Source: Planctomicrobium sp. (GTDB taxonomy: Bacteria > Planctomycetota > Planctomycetia > Planctomycetales > Planctomycetaceae). From it: a DNA stretch of 7,429 nt. Under the pieces are notes generated by a model that saw only the letters and a program-made list of their open reading frames with translations, made no database searches and was not told where the DNA came from. Made by a program: the position numbers and the translations under genes. Shown in pieces: positions 6,710-7,429 of the stretch; within the stretch, counting starts at the first letter, position 1, and each line of letters begins with the position of its first letter. Location of the stretch: NCBI GenBank assembly GCA_029259835.1, contig JAJDEL010000650.1, forward strand, positions 1 to 7,429. The letters are read 5' to 3'.

Positions 6710-6722
6710 TTAGGGTGAGGGG
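6700..6722 (+). other. G-quadruplex motif
   Basis: Four G-runs of 4, 3, 3 and 4 are separated by the three-base loops AGA, TTA and TGA. This satisfies the standard four-run intramolecular quadruplex pattern with short equal loops. It overlaps the right arm of the preceding inverted repeat, so hairpin and quadruplex would compete. It lies about 220 bases upstream of the cytochrome gene. Confidence 0.55.
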
Positions 6723-6750
6723 AATAAGTAGCGGTTTCTTTGCCCATCAC

Positions 6751-6815
6751 ACTTTCCCTATCCCTCGAAATCGTCCATTTGCAGAGGAAAGCCCTCTTCG
6801 GGAGAGAGGGAAAGT
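6751..6815. repeat. Second inverted repeat with 9-bp perfect outer arms
   Basis: ACTTTCCCT (6751-6759) and AGGGAAAGT (6807-6815) are perfect complements. Extending inward to 17 bases, 14 positions still pair. A smaller hairpin, CCCTCT/AGAGGG with a TCGGGAG loop (6792-6810), overlaps the right arm. It is probably part of the same repeat block as 6654-6722. Confidence 0.5.
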
Positions 6816-6944
6816 CCAATAGAATTCAAGCCCACCATTTAATGGATGCACTCATCACCACCGCAATTCTCTGGTGAGATTGACACCGATGGCGATCCTT
6901 TCGACCATAGAGGCTTCAAGACGCTACCTGAGTGATTGCATAAG

Positions 6945-7429
6945 ATGAAGTTGGAACACATTTCCCCCAGTCCCCTGCTCTGGCAAGATCGACTTTTACG
7001 GTCGATGCTGTGTCTGATATTCGTAATCGCTGTAAATACTGGTGTTCGAGCGGAGAATCCGTACGAATCAGAAATCAAGCCGCTACTGAAAACGAAGTGC
7101 TGGGCATGCCACGGGGCGCTCAAGCAAGAATCGAACTTGCGGCTCGACTCGAAAGAACTCATTCGAAAAGGCGGAGATTCCGAACCTGCAGCGATTCCCG
7201 GAGATGCGGCTGGTTCCCTGCTCATCGCACGCATCTCATCTAAGGATGAATACGAACGAATGCCACCGGAGGGTGAACCGCTCACAGCAAAACAGGTCGA
7301 GTTATTTCGCCGTTGGATCAACGCTGGAATGAAGTCCCCAGAGAACGAAGTGCCGCAAGAAGACCCAAAAGATCATTGGGCGTTTCAGCCGCTGAAGAAA
7401 TATGCAAGCGAAGTGGCTGCAAAGAACAC
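6945..7429 (+). CDS. Planctomycete cytochrome c / PSD1 (DUF1549-DUF1553) protein, 3' truncated by window
   Basis: The frame is open to the right edge, giving the first 161 residues of a protein whose family is usually several hundred residues or more. An in-frame TGA at 6933 limits the start. The ATG at 6945 is chosen, and the ATG at 7005 (residue 21) is possible; neither has a clear ribosome binding site. A signal peptide with hydrophobic core at 21-30 probably ends at Val-Arg-Ala36. CWACH (52-56) is a c-type haem attachment site and Met106 in ERMPPEG is the expected distal ligand, giving a planctomycete-type cytochrome domain of about 38-130. DHWAFQPL (143-150) marks the entry to the DUF1549 region. 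The protein should be extracytoplasmic. These families are greatly expanded in planctomycetes, often near sulfatase-like DUF1501 genes, and their exact reaction is not established. Confidence 0.9.
   Translation, partial: MKLEHISPSPLLWQDRLLRSMLCLIFVIAVNTGVRAENPYESEIKPLLKTKCWACHGALKQESNLRLDSKELIRKGGDSEPAAIPGDAAGSLLIARISSKDEYERMPPEGEPLTAKQVELFRRWINAGMKSPENEVPQEDPKDHWAFQPLKKYASEVAAKN

Larger units (their letters stand above)
6601..6944. other. Divergent intergenic region with GC-rich inverted repeats
   Basis: No credible gene lies between the permease and the cytochrome gene. A 160-codon minus-strand frame (6839-7321) is antisense to the cytochrome gene and has no coding character. The left part carries AAGGAG on the minus strand (6612-6617), 11 bases ahead of an alternative GTG permease start. 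The middle (6651-6815) is made of two inverted repeats described separately. The right part (6816-6944) holds TCACCA/TGGTGA short arms and a TTGACA at 6880-6885 whose matching -10 box is weak. The promoter of the cytochrome gene is not clear. Confidence 0.5.

Noticed and set aside
6880..6908. TTGACA with a 17-base spacer to GACCAT as a promoter for the cytochrome gene
   Set aside because: The -35 matches consensus but the -10 matches only 3 of 6 positions, which is not enough to call a promoter.
6839..7321. 160-codon minus-strand frame
   Set aside because: It is antisense to the cytochrome/PSD1 gene, whose haem motif, signal peptide and family block are clear. The antisense product is Ser/Arg-rich with no domain.

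Overview
The window reads as a chromosomal segment of a planctomycete. The strongest marker is the gene entering at the right edge. It is exported, carries a CxxCH haem site followed by an MPP motif, and continues into a D-H-W-A-F-Q-P block, the N-terminal layout of the planctomycete cytochrome c / DUF1549 / DUF1553 (PSD1) proteins. Moderate GC, many genes with weak or no Shine-Dalgarno sequence, and several conserved orphan proteins fit the same group. I cannot name the species.

Layout: (1) 73-576 (+), a small exported protein of unknown function, preceded at the very left edge by part of a palindromic repeat. (2) 664-2303 (+), a two-gene translationally coupled unit: a membrane protein with a DUF3592-like module and a C-terminal beta-sandwich region, then a short soluble protein that looks like a stand-alone relative of that region. 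(3) 2304-2818, about 500 bases without a convincing gene, holding a hairpin and a short palindrome before the next start. (4) 2819-3499 (+), a soluble protein of a type I recognise only as planctomycete hypothetical proteins. (5) 3606-4868 (+), a probable lipoprotein with an M14 zinc-carboxypeptidase-like fold whose zinc ligands and catalytic glutamate appear to be replaced. (6) 4869-4932, a convergent gap with a near-perfect palindrome that matches the left-edge repeat. (7) 4933-6486 (-), a 12-TM ABC-2 type permease made of two similar halves, with no ATPase gene beside it. (8) 6487-6944, a divergent, gene-free region with an operator-like palindrome near the permease start and two GC-rich inverted repeats, one containing a G-quadruplex motif. 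(9) 6945-7429+ (+), the truncated cytochrome/PSD1 gene.

Most genes act at the envelope: two exported proteins, one probable lipoprotein and two integral membrane proteins. Apart from the coupled pair they look like single transcription units, and I see no shared pathway. There are no tRNA or rRNA genes, no CRISPR array and no transposase. The best candidates for something undescribed are the degenerate M14-like lipoprotein, the coupled DUF3592/beta-sandwich pair and the palindromic repeat family. None of these is a complete new system on the evidence here.
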